From Pararhizobium_B sp963838155 (GTDB lineage Bacteria; Pseudomonadota; Alphaproteobacteria; Rhizobiales; Rhizobiaceae): a DNA stretch of 64,000 bases. Below, one piece after another: positions 49,956 to 59,241 of the stretch. The notes beneath the pieces are model-generated. The model saw only the letters and a list, made by a program, of their open reading frames with translations. It made no database searches and was not told where the DNA came from. Both the position numbers and the translations under genes were made by a program. The first letter of the stretch is position 1. Each line of letters begins with the position of its first letter. The stretch is from positions 553,422-617,421 of the forward strand of contig CAWIQE010000004.1 of assembly GCA_963838155.1 (NCBI GenBank), in the 5' to 3' direction.

Positions 49956-50915
49956 ATGCACGACGTTTCCAGGCTTCCCCTGCTTTCCGAGCTCAAGCGA
50001 GGCGATCATCTGCTGCGCCCGGACTTCGACAATTTCGCGGTCCCCGAAGAGTTCGCCCCGGCGCGCTACCTGGCCGACGACGCCGCCATCAAGTCCTATT
50101 GCTATGCGGTCGACTGCTACGATCCCTGGTATTTCGAGGCTGTCGCCCCCTTCGGGTACCGTCTGGCGCCGAGCGCCATGGTGCTGAAGGAACTCATGTG
50201 GTTCTACATGACCCGCTACGATCGCACGCTGATCCGCGGCTTCCACCAGCGCGAGGCGGTGCGTTTCCACAGGCCGGTGCCGGCGGGCACCGAACTTGTC
50301 TTCACGGGCAGGAACCCGCGGAAATACGTGCGGCGCGGGCGCGGCTATCTGATCCATGAAAGCGAGGCGCGCGACGCCTCGGGCAATCTTTATGTCAGCC
50401 AGTCGAACACCGAATTGATCTCCATGTCGGTGCAGAGGGAAGACGACGCCCCGGCCGACGTCGGGAGCTCGCACCGTATCGAACCGCGCTGGTCGCCCGA
50501 GGCTCGCGTCGTCGCGCGTGCGTCGGAGAATCCGTGCATCGACGACCGGCTGCCGGAGGCCGTGAAGCGTCCCGATCGCGCCCAGGTTGCCGTCTTTTCC
50601 GGAATTGGCGACGACTTCCTGAACATCCATACGGACCGGCGCGTCGCCGGTGAGATGGAGTTTGCCGAAGTCGTGGTGCAAGGGCTGATGAACGTCTGCT
50701 GGCTTTCCGAGGAACTGACACGCTGGTCCGGCGGCGAATGGCTGAGCACCGGCAGCATGAATGCGACCTTCCTCAAACCGATGCTGGCAGGCGAGACGAC
50801 TCGGCTCGGGTCGCGCGTGAGCGAGGTCGACGGTGGCAAAATCGGTCTCGAAACCTGTTTTACCGGCACCGAAGGCGAAGTGCGGGCGGTCGCGTCGGCA
50901 GTCCTTGGAGGCTGA
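49956..50915 (+). CDS. MaoC-like double hot-dog protein
   Basis: A 319-residue protein that appears to have two hot-dog folds. The C-terminal one has the MaoC hydratase signature with FSGIGDDFLNIHTD (Asp/His active-site pair expected for R-specific enoyl-CoA hydratases) and the FAEVVVQGLMN helix. The N-terminal half has a weaker fold without that motif. GGAG lies six bases before ATG 49956; ATGs at 49944 and 49950 are also in frame. As the last gene of the island it suggests hydration or dehydration of an acyl-CoA (or acyl) intermediate. Confidence 0.75.
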   Translation: MHDVSRLPLLSELKRGDHLLRPDFDNFAVPEEFAPARYLADDAAIKSYCYAVDCYDPWYFEAVAPFGYRLAPSAMVLKELMWFYMTRYDRTLIRGFHQREAVRFHRPVPAGTELVFTGRNPRKYVRRGRGYLIHESEARDASGNLYVSQSNTELISMSVQREDDAPADVGSSHRIEPRWSPEARVVARASENPCIDDRLPEAVKRPDRAQVAVFSGIGDDFLNIHTDRRVAGEMEFAEVVVQGLMNVCWLSEELTRWSGGEWLSTGSMNATFLKPMLAGETTRLGSRVSEVDGGKIGLETCFTGTEGEVRAVASAVLGG

Positions 50916-51134
50916 CCGCGCCGGCATCGATCGGAACTCCTGAACGACCGTCCTTCTCTGCAGGGTAGAATCTGGTTCCACGGCACAATCGCGCCGGTCG
51001 CGCCACCGAGGTCACGGCGGTCCGTGGATTCGACCGCGCGGCGGATCCCGCGAACAGGGGCGTATTGATTCCAGTCAATGACGATATCGCCGAGCGCGCC
51101 GACACTGTGGGACGATGAACCCAGGGAGCCGGAC

Positions 51135-51554
51135 ATGAACATCACCGATGCGATGCACGAGGGCGTGGAATGGGTCGGGGCCGATACTCCGGCCGTCGAG
51201 GTCGCAAAGAGAATGCGCGACAAGGACGTCGGGGCGATTCCCGTCGGCAAGAAGGACCGGCTCGTCGGCATGATCACGGACCGGGACCTGGCGATGCGGG
51301 TCGTCGCCGAGGGCAAGGATGGCTCGTCGCTTGCGGCCGAGGACGTCATGACGCGCGGCATCATCTACTGCCGCACGAAGGAAACGCTCGAAGACGCCGT
51401 ACGACTGATGGAAGAACACAAGATCCGGCGCCTGCCGGTCCTCGACGAGAACAAGCGCATGGTCGGCATGCTGAGCCTCGGCGACATCTCCCACAAGGCC
51501 GATCGCGGGATTGCCGGCGAAGTCCTGCGCGCCGTCGCCGACCATCACGAATAG
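51135..51554 (+). CDS. Two-CBS-domain protein
   Basis: A 139-residue protein consisting of a CBS-domain pair: first repeat about residues 1-60 (DAMHEGVEWVGADTPAVEVAKRM, then GMITDRDLAMRV), second about 70-128 (DVMTRGIIYCRTKETLEDAV, then GMLSLGDISHK). Such stand-alone pairs bind adenosyl nucleotides and are common in stress clusters. CAGGGAG precedes ATG 51135. It begins the fourth region, separated by 219 non-coding bases from the MaoC-like gene. Confidence 0.9.
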   Translation: MNITDAMHEGVEWVGADTPAVEVAKRMRDKDVGAIPVGKKDRLVGMITDRDLAMRVVAEGKDGSSLAAEDVMTRGIIYCRTKETLEDAVRLMEEHKIRRLPVLDENKRMVGMLSLGDISHKADRGIAGEVLRAVADHHE

Positions 51555-51584
51555 GAGCCGCCCGACCGGCTCGCGGGATATCCG

Positions 51585-52304
51585 ATGGACGTCGCACCGC
51601 CGTCATCCCTGTTCAGCGTACGCGGCGTGACCAAGGTCTATCGCAGCGGCGCCGTGGAGGTGCACGCCCTGCGCGGCGTCGATCTCGATCTTTACAGGGG
51701 GGAACTGGCGGTGCTGCTCGGGCCGTCCGGGAGCGGCAAGTCGACACTTCTCAACATTCTCGGAGGCCTTGATCGCGTCTCCGGCGGTCGGGTCCTGTTT
51801 CGCGGCCAGGACCTGACGGCGATGTCGGATCGCCGGTTGACGCGGTTTCGGCGCGATCATGTCGGCTTCGTCTTCCAGTTCTACAACCTGATCCCGAGCC
51901 TGACGGCGCTCGAGAATGTCGCACTTGTCTCCGAGATCGCGCCGGAGCCGATGCCGGCGGAAGACGCGCTCGCAATGGTCGGCCTGCGGGAGCGCATGAA
52001 CCATTTTCCGGCCCAGCTTTCCGGCGGCGAGCAGCAGCGCGTGGCGATCGCCCGGGCCATCGTCAAGCGACCGGAAGTGCTTCTGTGCGACGAGCCGACG
52101 GGTGCGCTCGACTCGCGCACCGGCATCCTCGTGCTGGAAGCGCTGACGAGCATCAATTCCGACCTCGGCACGACCACCGCGATCATCACGCACAATGCCG
52201 GGATACGGCGGATCGCGCATCGGGTCTTTTCCTTCGTCGACGGACGCATCGTCGAGAGTACCGTCAACGACGTGCGTGTCGATCCGGCGGAGGTGACGTG
52301 GTGA
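51585..52304 (+). CDS. LolD/MacB-type ABC exporter ATPase
   Basis: A 239-residue ATPase of the MacB/LolD class: Walker A LLGPSGSGKST, FVFQFYNLIPSLTALENV (Q-loop), signature LSGGEQQRVAIARAI, Walker B VLLCDEPTGALD, H-loop IITHN. Its stop overlaps the FtsX-like permease start. With that permease and the membrane-fusion protein it forms a tripartite-type export or lipoprotein-handling system. No outer-membrane component is encoded here. Confidence 0.92.
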   Translation: MDVAPPSSLFSVRGVTKVYRSGAVEVHALRGVDLDLYRGELAVLLGPSGSGKSTLLNILGGLDRVSGGRVLFRGQDLTAMSDRRLTRFRRDHVGFVFQFYNLIPSLTALENVALVSEIAPEPMPAEDALAMVGLRERMNHFPAQLSGGEQQRVAIARAIVKRPEVLLCDEPTGALDSRTGILVLEALTSINSDLGTTTAIITHNAGIRRIAHRVFSFVDGRIVESTVNDVRVDPAEVTW

Positions 52305-54670
52305 TGCTGTCGATGCTCGACCGCAAGCTGATGCGCGACCTTCGCCGGCTCTGGGCGCAAGGCCTGGCGGTCGCGCTTGTCATGGCCTGCGGTGTCGCCA
52401 CGATCGTTCTCGCGCTCGGCGCCTACCGCTCGCTGGAGCAGACCCGGGCGACGTTCTACGATCGCTATCGTTTCGCAACGCTCTTCGCCTCGGTCACGCG
52501 CGCACCGCTGCACCTGAAAGACAAGCTGCTTGCAATCCCGGGAATGGCCGCCGTCGAATTGAGGATCGTCGATCGCGTGCTTCTCGACATGCCGGGCATG
52601 CCGGAGCCGGGCACCGGCATCGCCGTCTCGATCCCCGATATCGGCGTCGGCAGCGTCAATCGGCTCTATCTGCGCTCCGGCCGCCTGCCGGATCTCGAAC
52701 ACGCCGATGAAGTGGCGGTCTCCGCGCCGTTCGCGGCCGCCCATCACCTGCATCCAGGCGATTCCTTTCACGCGCTGATGAACGGCACGCGCCGGACGCT
52801 GAAGATTTCCGGCACCGTCCTGTCACCGGAATATGTGTACGCGATCGGGCCGGGGGACATGGTGCCGGATCCCCGCCGTTTCGGGGTTTTCTTCATGCGT
52901 CGTCGCAGCCTCGAGGGCACGCTTGACATGGCCGGCTCGTTCAACGACGTGGCGGCCATCCTGGCCAGAGGGGCGGACGAGGCCTCGGCGATGGCGAGGA
53001 TCGACGCCATCTTGAAGCCCTACGGCGGAACGGGGAGCTACGTTCGAAAAGACCAGCTTTCCAATGCCTTTCTCGACGGTGAGTTGACGCAACTGCGCGC
53101 CATGGCCCTCATCATCCCGCCCATCTTTCTCTTTGTCTCGGCCTTCCTCGTGAACATGGTGCTGTCACGGCTGATTGCACTGGAACGCGAACAGATCGGC
53201 CTGCTCAAGGCGGTCGGCTTTTCCAACGGGGCCGTCGGCTGGCACTACGCCAAGCTCGTCATGGCAATCGCGCTCGCCGGCCTTGCGCTCGGCAGCGTTG
53301 CGGGAGAACGGCTGGGCCATGGCCTGACCATCCTCTACGGCCGGTTCTACTCGTTTCCCTTCCTCGTCTTCCTGCAGAGCCCCGACCTCTATGCGATTGC
53401 GGGTGCATCGGTCTTGGCGGCCGCTCTCGTCGGAACGATCAGGGCGTTGTGGCTGGTCCTCGTTCTCTCGCCGGCCGTGGCGATGCGGCCGCCGGCTCCC
53501 ACGCGCTATCGCAGCCTGCTTTCGGCGGGGTCGTTGTTTCATCGTCTCTTCTCCGAACTGACGACGATGGCGCTTCGCCATCTGATCCGCTGGCCCCTTC
53601 GCACCTTTCTGACGGTCTTCGGCACGTCGCTTTCGATCGCGCTCCTCGTCACCGCGCTGTTTTCCTCCAACTCGGTCCACTTCATGATCGACACCATCTT
53701 CTCCCGGACGGAGCGCCAGGACGCCTCCATCGCTTTTGCGCACGAGCTGGGACCGGGCGCAGTGCAAGCCGTGGCGGCAATGCCGGGGATCCTGTCGGTG
53801 GAGCCCTACCGGACGGTGCAGGTGGTCATGCACCACGGCCACTATCGGCGACGCCTGGCGGTGACGGGCTACCCGCCTCGGCCGGATCTCGCGCGCTTGC
53901 TCGACGTCGACCTCGATCCCGTCGAACCGCCGGCCGAGGGGCTCCTGCTTTCCGAACGCGTTGCGAACCTGCTGCATGTGGGCGCGGGCGAAACGGTCCG
54001 GCTCGAACTGGTGGAACAGGAAGGCCGAACCGTCGAGGTTCCGGTGGCGGCGGTCATCCAGAGCTTCGTCGGCCTGACGGTTGCCATGCGTCTCGATGCG
54101 CTCGATCGGCTCGTCGGCCAGGGGCCGCGCCTTTCCGGGGCCCGTGTTCGCGTCGACGCCGGTCGCCTGCCTGCCTTCTACGAGGCCGTCAAGCGGACGC
54201 CGTCGGCGGGGTCGGTCGCGCTTCTCGGGATCTCGCGGGCGCGCTTTCGCGAAACGATCGACGAGAACATCGACATCATGAGAACCGTCTACGTGGCGCT
54301 CGCCGTCATCATCACCTTCGGCGTGGTCTACAATTTCGCCCGTATCCAGCTCTCCGAGCGGGCTCGCGAACTCGCCAGCCTGAGAGTCCTGGGCTTCACG
54401 CGGGCGGAGGTGTCGTCGGTCCTGCTGATCGAACTCGCGGTCATCGTCGCGCTGGCGCAGCCGCTCGGTTGGTTGCTTGGCTATCTCTTTTCCTGGTCGG
54501 TGACGCGCGGCTTCGAAAGCGACCTGTTTCGGGTGCCGCTGATCGTCAGCAGCGCCACCTTCGCGACGGCGAGCCTCGTCGTGCTTGCCGCAGCGCTGAT
54601 TTCGGCGTTGATCGTCCGGCGGCGGATCGACCGGCTCGATCTCGTCGGCGTACTCAAGACGAGGGAATGA
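52304..54670 (+). CDS. FtsX-like ABC permease
   Basis: A 788-residue permease with two FtsX modules. N-terminal helix (GLAVALVMACGVATIVLAL), large periplasmic domain, helix group near 270-400 (IIPPIFLFVSAFLVNMVLSR with the coupling segment EREQIGLLKAVGFS), a second periplasmic domain, and final helices (VALAVIITFGVVYNFARI; coupling segment ERARELASLRVLGFTRAEV). The start ATG 52304 overlaps the ATPase stop; the end overlaps the membrane-fusion gene as ATGA. Confidence 0.92.
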   Translation: MLSMLDRKLMRDLRRLWAQGLAVALVMACGVATIVLALGAYRSLEQTRATFYDRYRFATLFASVTRAPLHLKDKLLAIPGMAAVELRIVDRVLLDMPGMPEPGTGIAVSIPDIGVGSVNRLYLRSGRLPDLEHADEVAVSAPFAAAHHLHPGDSFHALMNGTRRTLKISGTVLSPEYVYAIGPGDMVPDPRRFGVFFMRRRSLEGTLDMAGSFNDVAAILARGADEASAMARIDAILKPYGGTGSYVRKDQLSNAFLDGELTQLRAMALIIPPIFLFVSAFLVNMVLSRLIALEREQIGLLKAVGFSNGAVGWHYAKLVMAIALAGLALGSVAGERLGHGLTILYGRFYSFPFLVFLQSPDLYAIAGASVLAAALVGTIRALWLVLVLSPAVAMRPPAPTRYRSLLSAGSLFHRLFSELTTMALRHLIRWPLRTFLTVFGTSLSIALLVTALFSSNSVHFMIDTIFSRTERQDASIAFAHELGPGAVQAVAAMPGILSVEPYRTVQVVMHHGHYRRRLAVTGYPPRPDLARLLDVDLDPVEPPAEGLLLSERVANLLHVGAGETVRLELVEQEGRTVEVPVAAVIQSFVGLTVAMRLDALDRLVGQGPRLSGARVRVDAGRLPAFYEAVKRTPSAGSVALLGISRARFRETIDENIDIMRTVYVALAVIITFGVVYNFARIQLSERARELASLRVLGFTRAEVSSVLLIELAVIVALAQPLGWLLGYLFSWSVTRGFESDLFRVPLIVSSATFATASLVVLAAALISALIVRRRIDRLDLVGVLKTRE

Positions 54671-55878
54671 CGATGCGCCGAAGATGGGTCAGGCCTTTGG
54701 TGCTTGCCGTGGTCGCCGGCCTCGCGGCCAGTGGATTCTATTGGGCGTTGAAGGAACGACCGGTCGAGGTCGAGACGGCGATCGCCAGGCGGGGAACCAT
54801 GACGGTGACGATCGATCAGGAGGGCGTCACGCGCATCCGGAACATCTACGCCGTCTCCGCGCCGGTCGCCGGTCATCTCGACAGGCCCGTACTCGAGGAG
54901 GGAGACAGCGTGCGAAAGGGCGAGACGGTCATCGCGACCGTCCGTCCGCTGGCGCCGCCGTTCCTGGACGAGCGCGCCCGCGCCGAGCTTCGCGCACAGA
55001 TCGACGCGTCGCGTCTGGCCATCGCCCAGGCCGAAGTGGAACGGCAACGGGTCCAGACCGCGCTCGCTCTTGCGCGGTCCGATTTCTCTCGGGCGGAGCG
55101 CCTTGCGGCGTCGAACACCGTCTCGGGACGCGCGCTCGAGAAGGCGGCCAACGACGTCGCCCTGCTCGAGGCCGAGGAACACAGCGCCACCGCCGCGATC
55201 GGCGTGAGAAGGGCCGAACTCGCCAGCAACCTCGCAAGACTTGCCGAACCGGGGCAGGCGGCCGTCAAGCCGGAACGGCAAAGCTGCTGCATCCGCCTGA
55301 CCTCGCCGATCGACGGGCGGATCCTGAAGATGCATCTCAAGAGCGCCCTGGCAGTGGCCGGCGGGGCGGTCATCGCCGACGTCGGCGACCCGGCCGATCT
55401 GGAGATCGTCGTCGACCTCCTGTCGAGCGATGCCGTGCGGGTGCATCCCGGCAGCAAGGCGATCATCACGGAATGGGGCGGCGGCCACGACCTTGCGGCG
55501 ACCGTCCGCCGGGTCGAGCCGGCCGGCTACACGAAGGTATCGGCGCTCGGCATCGAGGAGCAACGCGTCAACGTGATCCTCGACCTGGACAAGCCCGAGC
55601 CAAGGCTCGGCGACGCCTATCGCGTCTTTGCCCGCATCGTCAGTTGGCAGGCAAGCGACGTCCTCCTGGTGCCGCTCGGGGCGCTCTTCCGGACCGGCGA
55701 CGACTGGAGCGTCTTTCGCGTCGAAAACGGGCGCGCGCGTGCGACCCGGATCGCGGTCGGCCACATGAACGGCGACACCGCGGAAGTCACGGGCGGGCTC
55801 GAGCCGGGGGACAAGCTCGTCCTCTACCCGGGAGACACGGTGAAGGACGGCGTCTCCATCGGGGAGCGCGGGGCTTGA
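54667..55878 (+). CDS. HlyD-type membrane fusion protein
   Basis: A 403-residue periplasmic adaptor. One N-terminal helix (RPLVLAVVAGLAASGFYWAL) anchors it. A barrel/lipoyl-like half (VSAPVAGHLDRPVLEEGD) is followed by a long coiled-coil hairpin (about 95-200, rich in Ala, Glu and Arg) and the second half-motif (LTSPIDGRILKMH). The C-terminal beta-barrel domain ends at residue 403. It completes the exporter with the preceding ATPase and permease. The Cys pair in ERQSCCIRL just before the second half-motif is unusual for the family. Confidence 0.9.
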   Translation: MTMRRRWVRPLVLAVVAGLAASGFYWALKERPVEVETAIARRGTMTVTIDQEGVTRIRNIYAVSAPVAGHLDRPVLEEGDSVRKGETVIATVRPLAPPFLDERARAELRAQIDASRLAIAQAEVERQRVQTALALARSDFSRAERLAASNTVSGRALEKAANDVALLEAEEHSATAAIGVRRAELASNLARLAEPGQAAVKPERQSCCIRLTSPIDGRILKMHLKSALAVAGGAVIADVGDPADLEIVVDLLSSDAVRVHPGSKAIITEWGGGHDLAATVRRVEPAGYTKVSALGIEEQRVNVILDLDKPEPRLGDAYRVFARIVSWQASDVLLVPLGALFRTGDDWSVFRVENGRARATRIAVGHMNGDTAEVTGGLEPGDKLVLYPGDTVKDGVSIGERGA

Positions 55879-55959
55879 TGCCGATCAAGGACGGCTCCTC
55901 ACGCATTCCATAGAGTTCGGCCCTGCCAACGACAAATCCGGGCGCCGGACGGTGCCGCA

Positions 55960-57795
55960 ATGGGGCTCGCAATGAATGCCAAGCACGGCCTGAACATCGG
56001 CTACTTCTTCATGGCCTTGCTGGTCATCTCGCTCTTCCAGCTCTGGATGGCGTATCGACAGGTCGCGACGATCTCCTACAGCGACCTGACGCGGTACGTC
56101 GAACAGGGCAAGATCGCTTCCGTGACGGTTACGCCGACAAGCGTAAGGGGCGTCTTCAAGCAAGCGATGGACGGCAAGACGCAGTTCTATGCCGCGCGCG
56201 TCGACCCGTCGATCGCGGCAAGCTTCGAAAAGGCCGGCATCAAGGTCACCGGCGGCTCGGACGAGAATTGGCTGTCGACGCTTCTGTCCTGGGTCGTGCC
56301 GATCCTCCTGTTCTTCGGCATCTGGATGTTCGCCTTCCGAAACATCGCCGAGCGGCAGGGCATGGGCGGTCTCATCAACATCGGCAAGTCGAAGGCCAAG
56401 GTCTTCGTGGAGAAGGATACGGGCGTCACCTTCGAGGACGTCGCCGGCATCGACGAGGCCAAGGCGGAGCTTCAGGAGATCGTTTCGTTCCTGACCGACA
56501 AGGACAAATACGGCCGCCTCGGGGCGCGCGTGCCGAAGGGCATCCTGCTCGTCGGTCCGCCGGGAACCGGCAAGACGCTGATGGCCCGTGCGGTCGCGGG
56601 CGAGGCGGGCGTTCCGTTCTTCTCGATCTCCGGATCGGAATTCGTCGAGATGTTCGTCGGCGTCGGCGCCGCACGCGTGCGCGATCTCTTCGAGCAGGCA
56701 CGCAAGGCCGCCCCTTGCATCATCTTCATCGACGAGCTCGATGCGCTCGGGCGTGCACGGATGCCGGTCGGCGGACTTGGAAACGACGAAAAGGAGCAGA
56801 CGCTCAATCAGTTGCTCGCCGAACTCGACGGGTTCGATCCGCGCATCGGTATCGTGCTCCTGGCCGCCACGAACCGGCCCGAAGTGCTCGACGCGGCGCT
56901 GCTGCGGGCCGGACGCTTCGACCGGCAGGTCGTGGTCGACCGGCCGGAGCGCAAGGGCAGGGCGGCCATCCTGAAGGTCCACACGAAGACCGTGAAGCTC
57001 GGCCCCAAGGTCAGCCTTGACGAGGTCGCGGGCATCACGCCGGGCTTTTCGGGCGCGGACCTCGCCAATCTCGTCAACGAGGCGACCATCCTGGCGACCC
57101 GCCGTGGCGGCGACCGTGTGACGATGGACGACTTTACCGCCGCGGTGGAGCGCATCGTCGCCGGCGCGGAACGCAAGAGCCGGCTCCTGACCCCGGCCGA
57201 ACGGGAGCGCGTCGCCTATCACGAGATGGGTCATGCGCTCGTCGCCGCCTCGATAAGCGGCGCCGATCCCGTGCACAAGGTGTCGATTATCCCGCGCACG
57301 ATCGGCGCGCTCGGCTACACCATGCAACGCCCGACCGAAGATCGCTTCCTCATCAATTTTTCGGAACTCAAAGGGCGCATGGTGATCCTCATGGCAGGGC
57401 GCGCGGCCGAGGAGATCGTCTTCGGCGAAGTCTCCACCGGTGCTGCCGACGATCTGGCGAAAGCGACCGATATCGCCCGGCAATGCGTGACGCGCTTCGG
57501 CATGAGCGAGAGCCTCGGGCAGGCCGTCCTGGAGGAACAGCGCATGCAGTGGCTGGGCGACGGGCAGGCGTTGCAGGCGCGTCAGAAGGACTTTTCGGAG
57601 GAGACCGCGCGCGAAGTCGATATCGCCGTGCGAAAGCTCTTGGACGATGCCTATTTCGAGGCCAAACGCCTGCTCAAGGCGCAATTGCAGAATCTCAAGG
57701 CAGGCGTGGTGCTGCTGCTGGAGCGCGAGACGATCACCCCGCTCGATTTTCCACCGCTCGCGGGCGAAAGGAAATCGGTCAGCGCCGTCGCCTGA
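55960..57795 (+). CDS. ftsH: FtsH-type membrane AAA+ zinc protease
   Basis: A 611-residue ATP-dependent metalloprotease. Two N-terminal helices (about 14-33 and 108-127) flank a short periplasmic domain. The AAA module has Walker A GPPGTGKT at 199-206, IFIDELDAL at 254-262 and the arginine-finger region LRAGRFDR. The zinc site is HEMGH at 421-425. The C-terminal tail is short. It is likely a second, accessory FtsH, since house-keeping ftsH usually sits behind tilS. ATG 55960 or 55972; no strong ribosome site. It sits in the stress-like block with CBS and BON proteins. Confidence 0.93.
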   Translation: MGLAMNAKHGLNIGYFFMALLVISLFQLWMAYRQVATISYSDLTRYVEQGKIASVTVTPTSVRGVFKQAMDGKTQFYAARVDPSIAASFEKAGIKVTGGSDENWLSTLLSWVVPILLFFGIWMFAFRNIAERQGMGGLINIGKSKAKVFVEKDTGVTFEDVAGIDEAKAELQEIVSFLTDKDKYGRLGARVPKGILLVGPPGTGKTLMARAVAGEAGVPFFSISGSEFVEMFVGVGAARVRDLFEQARKAAPCIIFIDELDALGRARMPVGGLGNDEKEQTLNQLLAELDGFDPRIGIVLLAATNRPEVLDAALLRAGRFDRQVVVDRPERKGRAAILKVHTKTVKLGPKVSLDEVAGITPGFSGADLANLVNEATILATRRGGDRVTMDDFTAAVERIVAGAERKSRLLTPAERERVAYHEMGHALVAASISGADPVHKVSIIPRTIGALGYTMQRPTEDRFLINFSELKGRMVILMAGRAAEEIVFGEVSTGAADDLAKATDIARQCVTRFGMSESLGQAVLEEQRMQWLGDGQALQARQKDFSEETAREVDIAVRKLLDDAYFEAKRLLKAQLQNLKAGVVLLLERETITPLDFPPLAGERKSVSAVA

Positions 57796-58001
57796 AACGG
57801 CGCCGACAGTTTCCGGCATTCGGGTCTTCCATGGGTCGCTTGGGGGATCGGAGGAGCGGTCGACCGTCGATCGGCCATGCGCGATGGGGCGTTCGGCGAT
57901 CTCGTCGACCGAGTTGACCCCGGTCAATGCGCCGGCGCCGTCGGACATGAGATCGTGTTCCTGAGATGGGCCGCCGGCCCTGTCCGCTTCAGGAGAGCAC
58001 C

Positions 58002-58649
58002 ATGAACGATTCATCGTTGCGCCAGGACATCATCGACGAACTGGATTTCGAGCCGAGCGTCGACTCGAGCCATGTCGGCGTCGCAGTCTCGGATGGCATC
58101 GTCACCCTTTCCGGCCATGTGGCGACCTATGCGGAGAAGGTGCGGATCGAGGAGGTCGTGTGGCAGGTGCGCGGCGTCCAGGCGATCGCCGAGGAAATCG
58201 ACGTGCGGCCGGCCGGCATACATCGTACGTCCGACGACGAGATCGCCAAGCGCGCATTGAACCAGATCAAGTGGAGCACCGTGGTGCCGGACGGCGTCAT
58301 CCATGTGAAGGTGCACAATGGCTGGGTCACGCTGTCCGGTGCTGTCGACTGGCAGTACCAGAAGAGCGCAGCCTACGAATCGGTCCGGAGGCTGGCCGGG
58401 GTGCGCGGCGTCTCGAACCTCGTCGAGATCAAGCCCGCCGTCAGCGCCGGGGACGTCAGGACGCGCATCGAGGAGGCGCTGAAGCGCAACGCATCGGTGG
58501 AGGCGCATACGATCGAGATCAAGGTCGGCAACGACGGGCTGGTGACGCTCGAAGGGCGCATCAAGGCCTGGCCGGAACGCTCGATCATCGAGCGCGCCGC
58601 GTGGTCCGTTCCCGGCGTGAAATCCGTCGAGGACCGTCTGACGCTATGA
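58002..58649 (+). CDS. Triple BON-domain protein (OsmY-like)
   Basis: A 215-residue protein of three BON repeats: about residues 5-70 (DSSHVGVAVSDGIVTLSGHV), 75-145 (GVIHVKVHNGWVTLSGAV) and 148-215 (IEIKVGNDGLVTLEGRI). Each ends in a VxGVxxVxxx-like strand. AGGAGAG precedes ATG 58002. It lacks a signal peptide, so it may be cytoplasmic, unlike OsmY. BON proteins bind membranes or phospholipid and are induced by envelope or osmotic stress. Confidence 0.9.
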   Translation: MNDSSLRQDIIDELDFEPSVDSSHVGVAVSDGIVTLSGHVATYAEKVRIEEVVWQVRGVQAIAEEIDVRPAGIHRTSDDEIAKRALNQIKWSTVVPDGVIHVKVHNGWVTLSGAVDWQYQKSAAYESVRRLAGVRGVSNLVEIKPAVSAGDVRTRIEEALKRNASVEAHTIEIKVGNDGLVTLEGRIKAWPERSIIERAAWSVPGVKSVEDRLTL

Positions 58650-58767
58650 GCGCCCAGACGACCGGCCCGGGCGGTCCGGTCCGCACCTTTCCGCCCAAAC
58701 CCCGCCCCAGGCCAAAGCCCCGGCCCGGCACCGGCAGCGGTGCGGGCCATCGAAAGCACATGCGGTC

Positions 58768-59199
58768 ATGCTCGCAGACCTCCTGATCGGGACGGGGATG
58801 ATCGCGGCGACCGTCATTATCCACACATTCGGCCTGATCACGGTGACCCGGGTCATGGCGGCATTCGTGACCCGCTTCCGCATGCACGGGCACAGGAGCC
58901 GCACGCTTGCGATGATCAGCGTCGTCATCGGTCTTTTTGCCGTGCTGACGGTAGAGATCTGGCTTTGGGCCGTGTGCTACACGGTGGTCGGAATGATCGC
59001 CGACTATCCGACGGCGCTTTATTTCTCGACGACGACCTTCGCGACCGTCGGCTTCGGCGATGTCGTGCCCACCCCGGCATGGCGGCTGCTCGCGGCACTC
59101 GAGGGCATCAACGGTTTCCTTCTCATCGGCTGGTCGACCGCCTACCTTGTGTCGGCAGGCACGCGGATCGGACCGTTTCGCGCCGGCGAACATTTTTAG
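58768..59199 (+). CDS. Two-helix potassium-channel-like protein
   Basis: A 143-residue membrane protein with helices at about 5-28, 47-75 and 105-130. Between the last two it has a pore loop carrying TTTFATVGFGDVVP, the selectivity filter of K+ channels (TVGFGD in place of TVGYGD). No C-terminal regulatory domain is present. It is convergent with the N-ATPase operon, which ends 43 bases away. The role is probably passive K+ flux linked to membrane energisation or stress. Confidence 0.88.
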   Translation: MLADLLIGTGMIAATVIIHTFGLITVTRVMAAFVTRFRMHGHRSRTLAMISVVIGLFAVLTVEIWLWAVCYTVVGMIADYPTALYFSTTTFATVGFGDVVPTPAWRLLAALEGINGFLLIGWSTAYLVSAGTRIGPFRAGEHF

Positions 59200-59241
59200 G
59201 GAGGCCGGCAATATCGCAGTGGCGCGGCTGCCGTAGCGGGG

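Noticed and set aside
55885..58014. A 709-codon open frame on the minus strand
   Set aside because: Antisense to ftsH, which has complete Walker and HExxH motifs.
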